From NCBI GenBank assembly GCA_963556145.1, contig OY744464.1, forward strand, positions 4,836,001 through 4,900,000: a stretch of 64,000 bases of DNA, in the 5' to 3' direction. Origin of the DNA: Hygrocybe punicea. Its lineage: Eukaryota > Basidiomycota > Agaricomycetes > Agaricales > Hygrophoraceae. Positions 1-10,741 of this stretch are shown here, one piece after another (position 1 is the first letter of the stretch; each line of letters starts with the position of its first letter). The notes beneath the pieces are model-generated. The model had not been told where the DNA came from. It searched no databases and saw only the letters and a list, made by a program, of their open reading frames with translations. The position numbers were made by a program, and so were the translations under genes.

Positions 1-206
1 TCCCAATGTAATGATAGGAGTAGATAGCCCTTAAGAAATGGTATAACTTTCCCTCTGTAACCATGTTAATTCATGCAGTACTCCATGAGATACAAGACAG
101 AGCACAGAAATTTTCACCAAGTCCATATTATTTTACAGCGTATTTCATAAACCTTGTCAGTTAGCAAAAAAAAAAAAAATACTGGCAAGCAATCCGGCCA
201 TTGCCG
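1..206 (+). repeat. Left terminal inverted repeat, truncated by window
   Basis: This matches the reverse complement of 2893-3098 almost base for base, including an A-run at 167-179 that corresponds to a T-run near 2920. The matching right repeat extends a further ~190 bp, so about that much of the left repeat should lie before position 1. Confidence 0.9.
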
Positions 207-220
207 TTTTGCATTTCCTC

Positions 221-1581
221 ATGCCCCCAATCGCCGACCCCCCTCCTGCTTACCAGGCTACTGCTCCTGCTTCTAATTCTACTGTAAATATTCCTCGTAC
301 TACCCAGAACACCACTCCTGCACGTACAGAAGATACCCCTGTTTCCGTCTTCGAACTTCTCGTCGCAGTCATCACCGCTCCAAAGCGAGTTCGTCTCGGC
401 AATAAAAAGACAAAAACTGGCAAACCAGAGGTCATAAATTGTGGGCCAGTCAATGTCAGCGACTCCATTGAATGGGATCCGTTTGTACAAATTGTTGCGG
501 ATCTACTCAAAGTCTCACCAGCAAGCCTTCCTGTCAACACGTTCGAATGGCACTGGCTCAAGCCTGCCAGCAGTCCATGGCTGCCCCTCCAAAATATCGC
601 TGGGTTCACATCCATGATGAAGAAAGTCAAAGGCAAAGCCGATGCCTATGTCATCCTGCGGACACAGGCTCCTGTTCCAGATCACACGGCATCTGTATTA
701 CCATGGAATCCCAACATGACAGCAGTGGCTACTGCCGCTGATGAATATGGATCTGATCTTGAAGAAGGTGGTACCCCAAAGCGTGTATGTATCCATACGA
801 AAAAACATGAATACACGAACTAATTTTACTACAGCAACGGCTCGACGACGCTCTCGAGGAGATTGTCTGCAACCTCCAAGAGAAGTACCCTCCTGGTCTC
901 TGCGACCTTCACCCTGACCTTCCTTGTTTCCACCACCATGCCTCGGATCTCCATTTCCATCTTGAACGTCCTCAACTTCTTGTTTGGGCACAAGCGATCA
1001 AAGCAGACACAGCTACATACGAAAAGGTCCCCATTGCTTCTCCAATGTTCAAGGCTTCACTTGCCCTCAAAAGAGCCTCCAAGAAAGCGCTTGAGGCAAC
1101 CGACACTGCTGCGGCAGCTCCTGTGGCTGCGCCTGAAGCTGAAGTCGCGCAGGCTCAAGTTGCTGCCCAACCGCCCGCTCATATGTTCACGCAATTCCCC
1201 CAAATGCAATATCCAGCATATGCTGCCATGCCGCCTGTCATGGGCTATGCCATGCCGAATATGACATATGGCAATCCCTTCATGCCATGGCCGGCTACTC
1301 CGCCTGCTCCACAACCTGATACCATGAAGACACCACCTCGCCGTACCTCCAACGATCTTCCCTCATCACCTATTGCTCCATCCTGCAGCATTGCGGAGTT
1401 CTGCCAGCTCTATAACCTTGGAGTCAAGTCGGAAGTTGGGTTGGAACAGCTGGGCTTCGTCATGGGAGATGATCTCAAATGTGTCACAGAGAGTCAGTAT
1501 ACCGAAGCTGGATTCAAGCCTTTGGCATGGCAGAGGGTTCTGAGGGCTTACAAGAAGTGCAAACGCGACAACCGACTCTAA
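221..1581 (+). CDS. SAM-like domain protein, transposon passenger gene (2 exons)
   Basis: There are two exons, 221-784 and 835-1581, separated by a 50 bp phase-0 intron (GTATGT to ACAG). The ATG at 221 is the first one inside the repeat. The protein is about 436 residues. It has a Pro/Thr-rich N-terminus, a ~130-residue globular region of unknown function, an Ala/Gln/Met/Pro-rich linker, and a C-terminal ~60-residue helical region that resembles a SAM domain (pattern EFC..Y.LG....LE.LGF..GDDL, then AGFKP.AWQRVL). SAM domains usually mediate protein or RNA contacts. The gene is convergent with the transposase and lies between the same inverted repeats, so it is probably carried by the transposon. 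A role in transposition is inference; it could instead be a captured host gene. The reading frame is intact. Confidence 0.7.
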
Positions 1582-1604
1582 TCGTACCGGCTGCTCAACA
1601 ATTT

Positions 1605-1705
1605 CTTACCACTCCTTTTTTCACCACACACTCGTCACTCCTTTTTCTCACTGTCCCTTTTCTTACCGCTCCTTTTCTCACCACACTCATCACTCCGTTT
1701 CATTT
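1605..1705. repeat. C/T-rich degenerate minisatellite
   Basis: Repeats of a CACTCCTTTTTC-like unit follow the stop of the SAM-domain gene. It lies between two convergent genes and may be the 3' untranslated region. No gene is seen from 1582 to 1821. Confidence 0.5.
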
Positions 1706-1821
1706 TCTCATAGCGTAGCTTTTTTATATCGTAGCGTAATTATCAATACATCGGACATTGTTTATTTGTGAGATACAGAAAGTTACAAGGTTAGCGGATC
1801 GTACATAAGAGACAAAAGTGA

Positions 1822-2883
1822 TCAAATAATATAGCCCGAGTGCAGGAACCATTCTCTCATCTTCGCTGGTGTAACAGAAGCTGCTGATTCCAGCAACGCA
1901 ATCTCTGGGTGTTCACTTTCCTGAACTCGCCGCCAGTGTCTTCGGATCCAATGTTTCACTGTGAAAATGATCAGTAACAGCCGTGAACAAGAGCACTGAC
2001 TTACCACAACTGAAGCTCTCCTTGATGGGATTGAAATCCGGTGAATACGGTGGCAAAAAAGTGAGGACACAGCCATAGCCCTGGATGATCTCACGAAGGG
2101 CGTTTGTCTTGTGAATCGCACAATTATTGAGCACCAGGATGCTTTTGTCTTGTGGGTAAGGATTCATCTTCGGTAGCTATCATGTATGAAGTCAGAACTG
2201 GCGAGAAGGAGACGCTATGGACATACCAAGTCATAAATGATGAATTCCAAGAACTCTTCCCCATCAACTGAGCCAGGAACGACACGTAGCACCTCATAAC
2301 CATCCACGGAGAGTGCAGCAACCAAGCTGTATCGATCTCCACAGACAAAGTTGGCACTGATAGTCGCTCGTCGTCCAGAAACCGCTCGGCCGTAATGTCG
2401 ATAGATTGTTCGATCATCCTTGCTCGTCTCATCAACGAAAATCATCTGCGATGCTGTAAAATGTCTGTTGACATCATCTTTCCACTCCTGCCGCATATCC
2501 TTATCCCTCTCAGCTGCAGCCCTCTGAAGAACTTTGTAAGTGATGCCTGCATCACGGATGTTGCGGAATAGGGTGCTCTTCGAGATGCCAATCTCATAAG
2601 CAAGCGCGATCCAGTCCTGTATTTCATCCATATACATCTCGGGGGCTTCTTCAACAAGAGTGTAGAGATCATGAGTCATGTCATTGTTGAGGATGCGAGG
2701 GCGACCGCAGTTAGGATTGGTGGGGGGTTTGACTGAGCCATGGATGCGATAGTTTGCTTTCCAGCGGTGAAGGCTTCTTTCAGAGATGCCGAACAGCTCA
2801 CAGATATCTTCAGGTATGTAGTCGTGGGCGATGAGCCATAGTGCACGCTCCTTTATATCTTGGCTGATGTTGCGATAAACCAT
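1822..2883 (-). CDS. Tc1/mariner-type DDE transposase (3 exons), catalytic residues altered
   Basis: Exons are 2227-2883, 2005-2176 and 1822-1958. Introns at 2177-2226 and 1959-2004 have GTATGT and GTAAGT donors, and the second has a TACTGAT branch motif. The ATG at 2883 is chosen because the frame upstream offers only TTG. The N-terminal half is a helix-turn-helix region (ISERSLHRW) with a second HTH-like segment. The C-terminal half is a DDE_3-type catalytic core. The first acidic residue is present (FVDET, codon 2431-2433). The second motif reads LVLNNC where the family has LVLDN (codon 2126-2128). The third reads NPIKES where the family has NPIE (codon 2021-2023). The frame is otherwise open, so this is either an inactivated enzyme or a retained DNA-binding protein. 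Confidence 0.85.
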
Positions 2884-2892
2884 GGTTGGTTC

Positions 2893-3290
2893 CGGCAATG
2901 GCCGGATTGCTTGCCAGTATTTTTTTTTTTTTTGCTAACTGACAAGGTTTATGAAATACGCTGTAAAATAATATGGACTTGGTGAAAATTTCTGTGCTCT
3001 GTCTTGTATCTCATGGAGTACTGCATGAATTAACATGGTTACAGAGGGAAAGTTATACCATTTCTTAAGGGCTATCTACTCCTATCATTACATTGGGACC
3101 ATATTTAGTATTTGGTGACCTGTGGATGAAACGAAAGGTAAACCAGTACTTTTTGACACCCAAAATGATATTGTCAAATTATGGTGTCAAATGGACTCCT
3201 ATGAAAAAGATTGTAGGGAGAAAATTGTTCATTTTTTCAAGGGCTAAAAGTACATATACCGTGTTTTTCTTTATTTTTGTCCTTTGAGCT
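2893..3290 (-). repeat. Right terminal inverted repeat of the mariner-like element
   Basis: About 398 bp. The inner half pairs with 1-206. The outer half (3099-3290) pairs with 3354-3540 of the neighbouring truncated copy. Confidence 0.85.
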
Positions 3291-3353
3291 CATAATTATG
3301 ATTCTTGTGGCATGTTAAGCCTAATATGGACAAATATAGTACAGATGAAATAT

Positions 3354-3680
3354 TGCCTCAAAGGACAAAAATAAAGAAAAACACGGTATATGTACTTTTA
3401 GCCCTTGAAAAAATGAACAATTTTCTCCCTACAATCTTTTTCATAGGAGTCCATTTGACACCATAACTTGACAATATCATTTTGGGTGTCAAAAAGTACT
3501 GGTTTACCTTTCGTTTCATCCACAGGTCACCAAATACTAAATATGGTCCCAATGTAATGATAGGAGTAGATAGCCCTTAAGAAATGGTATAACTTTCCCT
3601 CTGTAACCATGTTAATTCATGCAGTACTCCATGAGATACAAGACAGAGCACAGAAATTTTCACCAAGTCCATATTATTTT
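3354..3680 (+). repeat. Truncated second copy of the mariner-like TIR
   Basis: This is the inverted copy of about 2964-3290, separated by a 63 bp spacer (3291-3353), so 2964-3680 is a long palindrome. It stops at 3680, before the A-run and the transposase start found in the full copy. It is either a solo end or a MITE left by deletion. Confidence 0.85.
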
Positions 3681-3894
3681 AATTGATCAAAAAAATTCCA
3701 AAAGTGTCAAGCTCACTACAAACAACTGTAAATATAAATAGGCTATTGCACGGATAATCTGTGGATACATCTGAGGCCATCTGTATCTGTATCCGTCAAT
3801 ATCTGTACTTGTCATGTGGATGTGGATATGGATACAGATAATAGCATGGATTCAGACAGATTCAGACAGAAACAAAACAAGACTATCTATGGCA

Positions 3895-5139
3895 CAGTGA
3901 CATTCTTTGGTATGGAATCCCAGCCAGAAGCAAACTCTATGTCCTCCTTGACATCCTGCATCCTTGTAACACTAACTACATCAGCATCCTTCACAAGATT
4001 GAGGAGACTCCAACAACCAGAGCATGGGTGGTTTGAACAGAGAGACAGCTTCAAGTGTGTGTGAGGATGAGATGGCCATGGCTAAAAACACGCTCCATGT
4101 CGACTGATGTGGCTGAAATCACCATCAACAAATTGAACAGTACAGAAACATATAATTTCTACCAGGGATGGACAAATAGTCCAAAGCCATCCTGTAGAGC
4201 TTCAGATATGTCAACCGCTTCCCATACCACCAGCTGAGGGTGTTGTGAACATCTTCCACGTCAGCTGACAGGTAACGTTCGAGATCATTGCGAAGTTCTG
4301 TGTTGGCTGGTGCTGATAATGCTGCAAGACCATCAAAAATGGTTTCTGGCTATTGCATGGGTGAATAGTCTGTTTCAGGTGCATTATTGACGCACTGAAC
4401 TCACCTCAATGGGTTCCTGAGTGACATGGTCCTCAACAAGCTGAACCTCACTTTCAGCATATGAATGCTCAAACTCTGCTTGCACAATTTTCTCCATTGT
4501 GTCAATCCAATCCTTTTCCCATTTTGCCTGGTTGAAGTACGATAGCTTATGTCAGGGATGGAGAACTACCGATTATCAGCAAAAGTAGGGACTGGGATAG
4601 CAGCTGTACGTACCCATAGCAATTCGATATGTTTCAGAGTCATCTGTCTTTGTATAGTACCGGTTAAGAGTCTTCTTCACGAACCCTAGTGACGCCTGGA
4701 TAGAGATGTTGAGGTTTGGGTCCAGCAAGCAGGTGGTGAGGTGTTCATCAATCATGTCCATTGTGGGGATAACAGTGGTGAGGTTGGGCGTCACATGTGA
4801 AAAAAACAGTGTAGCATCCTTGAAAATCTGTAAGATAGCATCAGCCAGTGTTCATGCAAGAAAAGAGAATAATAAGCCTTCATTGTATCTCGAAGCTGCT
4901 TCACGAGCTCCCACTCGGTGTCATTCAGTTCAAACTTCCAAAGATCCATTTTTTGATTGGCAGTGACCTTGTCAATAGCTGCGCGACAGTTGATCGCGAA
5001 ATCGAGCATGTCAAACGTTGAGTTCCAATGAGTTGTCATGTCACGTGGCATGATGTGTGAGGCGAGCTTGAGCTCTCTGAGAATCTGATGCCAGATTGGA
5101 AGGATGATCGTCATTGAGTGGATAATCTTGAATGCGAGT
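3895..5139 (-). pseudogene. hAT transposase, C-terminal half with dimerisation domain
   Basis: Translation on the minus strand recovers the hAT core after the acidic linker: IIHSMTIILPIW near 5130, then MPRDMTTHWNSTFDML, KQLRDT, TPNLTTVIPTMD, and KKTLNRYYTKTDDSE near 4620. It continues through YFNQAKWEKDW (~4530) to the C-terminal dimerisation signature: ADVEDVHNTLSWWYGKR, LDYLSIP, a short intron, then SVDMERVFSHG (~4090). At least one frameshift (~4795) and stops (~4064) break the frame. Introns are still recognisable. The gene continues at 5405 after removing the MITE. Confidence 0.85.
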
Positions 5140-5396
5140 CAGATTTGAAACTCACACCACTCAAGATGATGACATAATTGGCTTTTCACCGCGCACAGAC
5201 TTACTTTAATACTTACAACTTTGTAATATTTGAACAAAGCCAGCTTCTGATTTATATGTTAGCTGTTAGCTGTTAGCTGTTAGCCTTTTAGGTGTTAGCT
5301 TTGTGGTGTTAGCTTTTATATATATATTTTACACACTACTTGGTATATTATTTGATACTATTTGTCATCTTCTTGAACGGTGTGGGTTGAAGGTCC
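5140..5396. mobile_element. hAT-type MITE inside the hAT gene
   Basis: This is a 257 bp insertion with imperfect ~33 bp terminal inverted repeats (CAGATTTGAAACTCACACC against GGACCTTCAACCCACACC). It is flanked by an imperfect 8-bp duplication, ATGCGAGT (5132-5139) and ATGTGAGC (5397-5404). It contains a TGTTAGC microsatellite at about 5258-5290. Removing it rejoins the hAT frame at RRLTF-KIIHS. It has no coding capacity. Confidence 0.75.
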
Positions 5397-5404
5397 ATGT
5401 GAGC

Positions 5405-5492
5405 CTGCGAATCTGGAGAGATGAGAGAGAGAGGTGAGTGGGAGTGGTGAATCAGAGTTTGCGCTCACCTTGACAAGGACAAACCGGATTGG
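5405..5492 (-). pseudogene. hAT transposase fragment (exon end and intron)
   Basis: The minus strand encodes the PIRFVLVK part of the conserved hAT segment just after the acidic linker. An intron then begins with GTGAGC and ends CTCCAG near 5417. The exon continues to the right at 8736 once E1 and solo LTR H are removed, giving NRPIRFVLVK across the junction. Confidence 0.75.
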
Positions 5493-5496
5493 GCGG

Positions 5497-5654
5497 TGGA
5501 GTGGTACCGAGGTACCACTCCGGGGGCTCACGCAGGACTCGAGGGAAAGGTCGACTGGATAGGAAGGATGGACTGACTACTACATCTGGAAGGCTACTAA
5601 CTAGGTCAAACCGTGGGAACCTGATCACGTGACTGACCAGGCACAACTACTACA
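5497..5654 (-). repeat. E1 LTR (3', left)
   Basis: It begins with a palindrome with 11-bp arms and a 2-nt loop at 5498-5521 and contains TCACGTGA at 5625-5632. Confidence 0.9.
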
Positions 5655-7750
5655 AGTGCCCCTCCTCCTCATGGTGACGTCCTCGTCACCATACCGCTAC
5701 TAAAAGAAAACAAAAAGCAAAACAAAACTGACCAAGAAAAAAACTCTCCAGTCACGACTCCCAGTCCCTCACGATGCCCCGGGCCTTACACGTGAGGCGG
5801 GACCATATCGTCCATCGAAGATCGGTGGTGGCAGATGACCAAACTGGACTCTCTCTCAGCTCTCCAAAACTCCTCAGTCACGACTCCCAGTCCTCCATCT
5901 CATGGAGCGGGACCATATCGTCCATCAAAAACGGTGGTGGTAGATGACCAAACTGATCCATAATCATAACGCAGGTTCTCGGTTCTCGTATCGCAGGTTC
6001 TAGGTTCTCGTATCGCAAGTTCTCAGTTCTCGTATCGTGGGTTCTTGGTTCTCGTATCGCAGGTTCTCGTATTGCAGGTTCTGGGTTCGCAGTTCTCGGT
6101 CGGTGCTTGTTTGGTTCTGGTGACTCGTTGGGTAACTCGGTTGGGTAGCGTCTGGTATCCAGGTGACAGATCGAGGGCATAGAAAAAATAATGGAACTGA
6201 ATTGTGGGGGAAACAGAGACGGAGACAGAGGAAACGAGGGAAAGGAAACTGAGGGAAAGGAAATAGAGAGGAAGGGAACCGGGGACAGGAAACAGAGAAA
6301 GAAATAGAGGGGAAAGCTATGTACTTGGGCGCTAGAGCTGGCGCCGGCGTCGAGGGATCTCTTCGCGTGGGCTCTGGGAAACGGTCGCGAGGGGTCGCGA
6401 GGGCCAGGGAGCGAGGCTGGGGGTCCTAACGAACGTACGCGAGTGGGGTGGGGTTGCCGGAGTAGGTGGTCGCGGCGGCGATTCGTTTGGGTCCGTGGGG
6501 GGTGCACGTCGCTGTTGGGGTCAATAGCGGGGTGGTACGCGACCAAACGAGGGCGTGTGGGGGGCTGGGGTGACTCGTTTGGGTTCCTACGGGTCCAGGG
6601 CAGTCGCCACGGTCGAGAACGAGGCCGCGGGGAGCTGAACGAGGGCAGCCGGTGCCGGGTATGGTGCACGAAGCCGGTCTGTGGGTGGTGAAACGCTGTG
6701 GGGCCCGAAAAGCGGTGGGAACGTGGGGTGGTGATGGGCGCAGGTGTTCTGGGGTTGCAAACGGGTGGGCCGTGAGTTTGGCGAGTTGGCCCGGGGCCGG
6801 TAGTGCTGGCAGAACGGGGCGGCGCAATGGTGACGTGGCGAGGTCGTTGGGTCACCAAGGGCGGGGCGGTCTCGTTTGGGGTAACGGAGCGCAACGGGGG
6901 GCTCTGGCATGTGGAACGTGGGTGCCGGGGGTTGGATGAGCGTGGGTTGGGGTGGAGATCCACGGGAAGCGGGGTCGCGGAATGCTGACGTGGCACGGTG
7001 CGTGTTGGGCGTTGGGTGGGCATGAAACGCCAGGGACGGCTCGTTCGGGGTGACGACGGTGAACGGGGGGCCTCTAGGGCGTCAGACGAGGGTCCGGGGC
7101 TCAAATGAATGCCCCTGGGGCTGGGGTACGCAAAAGAGCGGGGGTCCAACGGGGAAGACGTGGCGGATCCGTGGTCTGGCCAAAAAGGGCGGGGCAGCTT
7201 CGTTTGGGGCAACGAAGCGCAGCGGGTGGTTCTGGCCGGTGGAACGCGGGCACGGGAGGTCGAGTGAGTGTGGGTTGGGCTGGTGTACACGAAGAAACGG
7301 GGGTCCAACGGGGAAAACGTGGTGGATCCGTGGCGCGACTGAAAAGGTCCGCGACCGTGGATTCGGGGTGGCGTAGGCGAGCGCGGAGCTCCGGTACGTC
7401 GAACGAGGGTCCGTAGGGTCGGATGAGCCTGCCTGGGGCTAGAAATGACGAAAGAAAACAAAAGAAATGATGAAAAACGGGGGGGTTGAAAATGTGACGT
7501 GGCCTGCCGCTTGGGTGTTCAAAGGGGTCGCGGCCGGGTTTTTGGGTCAACGGGGGGCGACGCGGGGCCCTATTGGGCTGAACACGAATGCCGGGGGGTA
7601 ACTGGAGTGTTGTACGGCCGTGAATGAAGGGAAAATCCGCAGTTGCGCAGCGGTGGGTGGTGAGGCCGAAAAAAGTCGTTTCGCGAGAAAAAAGAGGAAG
7701 ACGCAGAGAAGAAGAGATCCGTGGGTCGAAGGTCACTCTCATCACCACGT

Positions 7751-7908
7751 TGGAGTGGTACCGAGGTACCACTCCGGGGGCTCACGCAGGACTCGAGGGA
7801 AAGGTCGACTGGATAGGAAGGATGGACTGACTACTACATCTGGAAGGCTACTAACTAGGTCAAACCGTGGGAACCTGATCACGTGACTGACCAGGCACAA
7901 CTACTACA
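7751..7908 (-). repeat. E1 LTR (5', right)
   Basis: By eye it is identical to the left LTR, implying recent insertion. The palindrome is at 7752-7775 and TCACGTGA at 7879-7886. Confidence 0.9.
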
Positions 7909-7912
7909 GCGG

Positions 7913-8731
7913 TGAAAGGGTGCACTGCGGTAATGTGAATGGAATCAAATACCAACTCTACCACAGTGCTGTACGAATTCTGAGGGGTTCAATCTCAATC
8001 CAAAAGGTTAGTAAAAATACTCAGAGGTGCTCTGGATAGTGGCGATGATGTTTCCGATGTGCGCGATGTGTGCGATGTGCGCGGCGTGTGCGAAACAGTC
8101 GGCGATGTTTTCGGCGTATATGTAGCACTTTATAGAAGGGACGCAAAGTTTAATAGAGAACAGCGGAGCTATCGCATGGACGGCGCAGTAAAGAGGTGAT
8201 ATGATAGACTGGAATCGGGGGTATACAAGACGTCTCCATAGTATGTAAACTATAGGGGGTATTTATGCGAAGTTGGTTGTTAGGACAATACAGGGTGAAG
8301 AAGGCAAGACAAATAGACGGTGCACGACGGAACTATGGTGCAATAGGAATGAAATGGAACTGAAACAAAGGGTATAACACCATGCGAAGCAATTTCCAAA
8401 ATATCTAAAGGATAGGAGCTATAATGTTTGAAATAAGTGAAACATGTCGCATATAGACTTCCCTGGAACCGGAACGGAATCGGAATGGAATAGGGTGAAC
8501 GGTATAAGCGTGGGTTATGTCGGAGAGGCTCGAAATATGTTTCCGAAGGGGGCCGAAGCGCTCCGAAGAAAATCGCCGTAATGTCAAATTATCGCCCGTA
8601 TCGCGCGCATCGCAATGGAGATACATATAAATCGGGATGTTTTGCAATAAATCGCAGCGAATCGCAGCATGTCAAGACTAGAATAGGTCCAATAGAGGGT
8701 TTCTGTGCTTAGGGACGTGCACTGTGTATCA
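7913..8731. mobile_element. Solo LTR, family H
   Basis: This is an 819 bp sequence with TG...CA ends and no coding capacity. It is flanked by GCGG at 7909-7912 and 8732-8735. The left GCGG is also the right duplication of E1, so the two insertions abut exactly. Confidence 0.7.
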
Positions 8732-8735
8732 GCGG

Positions 8736-8910
8736 TTCTCCGTTTCAGCCACCGTCCGCTCACCACTTGACAACCAGCTCAATTCGTCAGCCAGCTCTTC
8801 CATGCCAATGTCCTTCTCCCCTTCATCTTCTGCCAATGTTATCTTGTCCTCCAGCTCTATCCCCTCTGCCAAGTCCCTCAACTGATCGTCCAATGTGTCG
8901 TTCTCCTTAA
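8736..8910 (-). pseudogene. hAT transposase fragment (acidic linker)
   Basis: The minus strand is open and encodes an Asp/Glu-rich linker (DDQLRDLAEGIELEDK near 8870, then EELADELSWLSSGERTV). This is the region that in intact hAT proteins separates the catalytic block from the RP-x-R-LVLVK segment. It joins 56351 on its N-terminal side (KKDGGSVKEN across the C1 insertion) and 5492 on its C-terminal side. Confidence 0.75.
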
Positions 8911-8931
8911 CCGATGTAGTGGCGAGGTCGG

Positions 8932-9512
8932 TGTGACGGCGAGTTCTGTTGTAGACCCGAATGGGAATCTACAAAAGGGTGATCAGCTAAGAAGTGATCA
9001 GAGGAGTTTAGTGTCTATGTAGTCTAGTCAATCCAACCCGAATCCGGGGTTCCGGATCAGAGGGGAAGTGAAGGGGGTGGAGTACGAAGACTAATATGGA
9101 GACGATATGAAGCGAGGACTAAGAAATAGAACTGAATGGGAGCGATAACCTGTATTTTCTATATGGTTGTAGTATAAGAGTACATCTTTTATACTACTGG
9201 GAGAGATCCTGTGCTGTAGTAACTATGTACTACAACCGAAGGCTGTAACTGATAGGAGAGGAGTGGAGTGGAGGAATGCTATGTACTAGGAGACAGGAAA
9301 CGTAGATACATGATATATGACTATAAACGTACTGATTCCGGGTCGTTAGAGACATTGCAGTGCATGTAGGAACGAATCCGGAGGCGGAATCCGGAGTGGA
9401 ATCGATGGAAACGACTGGAATCGGGCGGAATCGACGATACATGAATGGGAATGGACGGGGACGATGTGGGATATGAAGAGGATTCGGGTCCAGACGGCCC
9501 GGAGCCTCTACA
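8932..9512 (-). repeat. D1 LTR (3', left)
   Basis: 581 bp with TG...CA ends. TATA-like TTTTATACTAC near 9185 sits in an inverted repeat (GTAGTATAA ... TTATACTAC on the opposite strand). The adjoining sequence (9513-9545, AGAGACCATCCCTGG) matches the 3' LTR-proximal region of A, B and C. Confidence 0.9.
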
Positions 9513-9735
9513 TCCGGTCAGGACTCAGATAGAGACCATCCCTGGTCGATCCATACGAAATAACGAAGATACCGGGGTCGTGGAAATAAATGAGCGGAGG
9601 CGATGTCGAAAACGGGTGGAAACGATGGTACAACGTGAACAAGATCGAAGCTGGCGGGTATCGAAGCGTCGGGAAGCAGTGGTCCAGAGCTACTAAAAGA
9701 GGGTGGGGCGAAACGGCTGGATAAAGGAACAACGG

Positions 9736-9743
9736 TCACGTGA
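9736..9743 (+). promoter_or_regulatory. TCACGTGA upstream of D1 accessory gene
   Basis: This palindromic E-box lies 115 bp before the ATG at 9851. The same 8-mer precedes the accessory gene in A1, A2 and C1. Confidence 0.5.
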
Positions 9744-9850
9744 TGGGGCAACAAATACAAACAAGAAAACTTTTCAATGCGACTTCAACAATCTCGACAA
9801 CATCCTCAACAAGCCCAACAAACCCAACAAGTATCAATACCAACACCAAG

Positions 9851-10687
9851 ATGTCGACGGAATACAACCATTTCCTCAATACTCTCGATGCGGAAACGCG
9901 GCAAGATTTCGAGAGCGCCGTGGCCGAGTTACTAGAAGTCGACGCGGCCGGAATCGATATCGTACGCGATGGATTCGAGAACAAAGCACGGCAATGGGTG
10001 GTGAGATGACGACGGGCCATGGTAAGAGATCCTGTTTCTGTAAACGGCACGGACTAACGATACCCGGCAGCGGAACTACAGGGGAATCTTGACGGAAATC
10101 CGAGACAATGGAATCGACGTGATGGAACCAAGGGATTTCTCGATGGGCGGAGAGATGGTGGTCGAGGTCGAGGAATGGTTGTGGAATCGTGAGGAGTACA
10201 AGAAGCGGGAACGGGAAGAGGTCGTGCGTCGGGAAGTCGAGGAAGCGTCACGTTTACAGGAGGAGAAGGAGGAGGAAAATAGGAGGGCGGAAGTGAGGAA
10301 ACAACGGGTCGAGGAGGCGGAAAGGATCGAGCGGAAACGGGTGGAGGAATCGCGTCAATACGAAGAGGAGATGAATAGGAGGGCGGAGGCGGAGAAGCGG
10401 ATCGAGGAGGCGGAAAGGGTGAAGGCAGCAGAGGCAGCAAAAAGGGATAATGCAGCCGCGGAAAGGGACCGGGAGGAGACTGCACAAACCAGCCATCACG
10501 GAAGCGAGGACGAGGAGGGCACCTGGTCCGATCAGCAACTACGAAAATACGAGCGGCTTCAAGCACTCAACGCGATCAAACACAAAAAGCTCAACCGGGA
10601 TAAGAGGGTCAACCGGGACGATGAGACCGTTCACGGGGACTACAACAGCAGCAACGATTTCTCAAATGCGAGCGGGAACGAGGACGC
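9851..10687 (+). pseudogene. D1 antisense accessory gene, part 1 (helical N-terminus and coiled coil)
   Basis: Exon 1 is 9851-10021, the intron is 10022-10070 (GTAAGA to GGCAG), and exon 2 starts at 10071. Exon 1 encodes a helical domain (YNHFLNTLDAETRQDFESAV) shared with the A and C versions. Exon 2 encodes a long Arg/Glu-rich coiled coil (about 10180-10480). A TGA at 10007-10009 interrupts exon 1 near its end; the sister genes are open there. A2 is inserted at 10688, and the gene resumes at 27624. It lies on the strand opposite to gag. A nuclear regulatory role is suggested by the C-terminal zinc cluster, but nothing shows it directly. Confidence 0.75.
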
Positions 10688-10741
10688 TGTAGAGGGTCCT
10701 TGACCCTCTGAGGCCGTAACATCGATATCTAGCGAATCCGC

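Larger units (their letters stand above)
1..3290. mobile_element. Tc1/mariner-like transposon with long TIRs and a passenger gene
   Basis: The element is bounded by inverted repeats at 1-206 and 2893-3290. The left repeat runs off the window start, so the true left end is not visible. It encloses two convergent genes: a plus-strand SAM-domain gene (221-1581) and a minus-strand DDE transposase (1822-2883). The transposase start codon lies only about 10 bp inside the right repeat. No TA dinucleotide is visible at the right end (the repeat stops around CTTTGAG at 3290), so the exact terminus is uncertain. A second truncated end of the same family faces it at 3354-3680. Confidence 0.75.
5497..7908 (-). 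mobile_element. E1: non-autonomous short-LTR retrotransposon
   Basis: It has two apparently identical 158 bp LTRs (5497-5654 and 7751-7908) with TG...CA ends. The element is flanked by GCGG at 5493-5496 and 7909-7912. Orientation is minus. A primer-binding-like site reading TGGTGATGAGAGTGACC on the minus strand lies at 7731-7747, 3 nt from the right LTR. A polypurine tract (GAGGAGGAGGGG on the minus strand) adjoins the left LTR. The 2.1 kb interior is G-rich on the plus strand and built of degenerate repeats (units near 7040-7400 recur as ACGGGGGTCCAACGGGGAA). It has no recognisable protein domain, so it must be mobilised in trans. Confidence 0.85.

Noticed and set aside
5878..7461. 527-codon open frame inside E1 (minus)
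   Set aside because: Arg/Pro/Ser/Thr-rich with no domain. It follows from G-rich repetitive DNA with few stops, and similar frames occur in all phases there and in B1.
9445..9760. Short frames within LTR D and next to it
   Set aside because: They lie in LTR sequence repeated elsewhere and show no conservation at the protein level.
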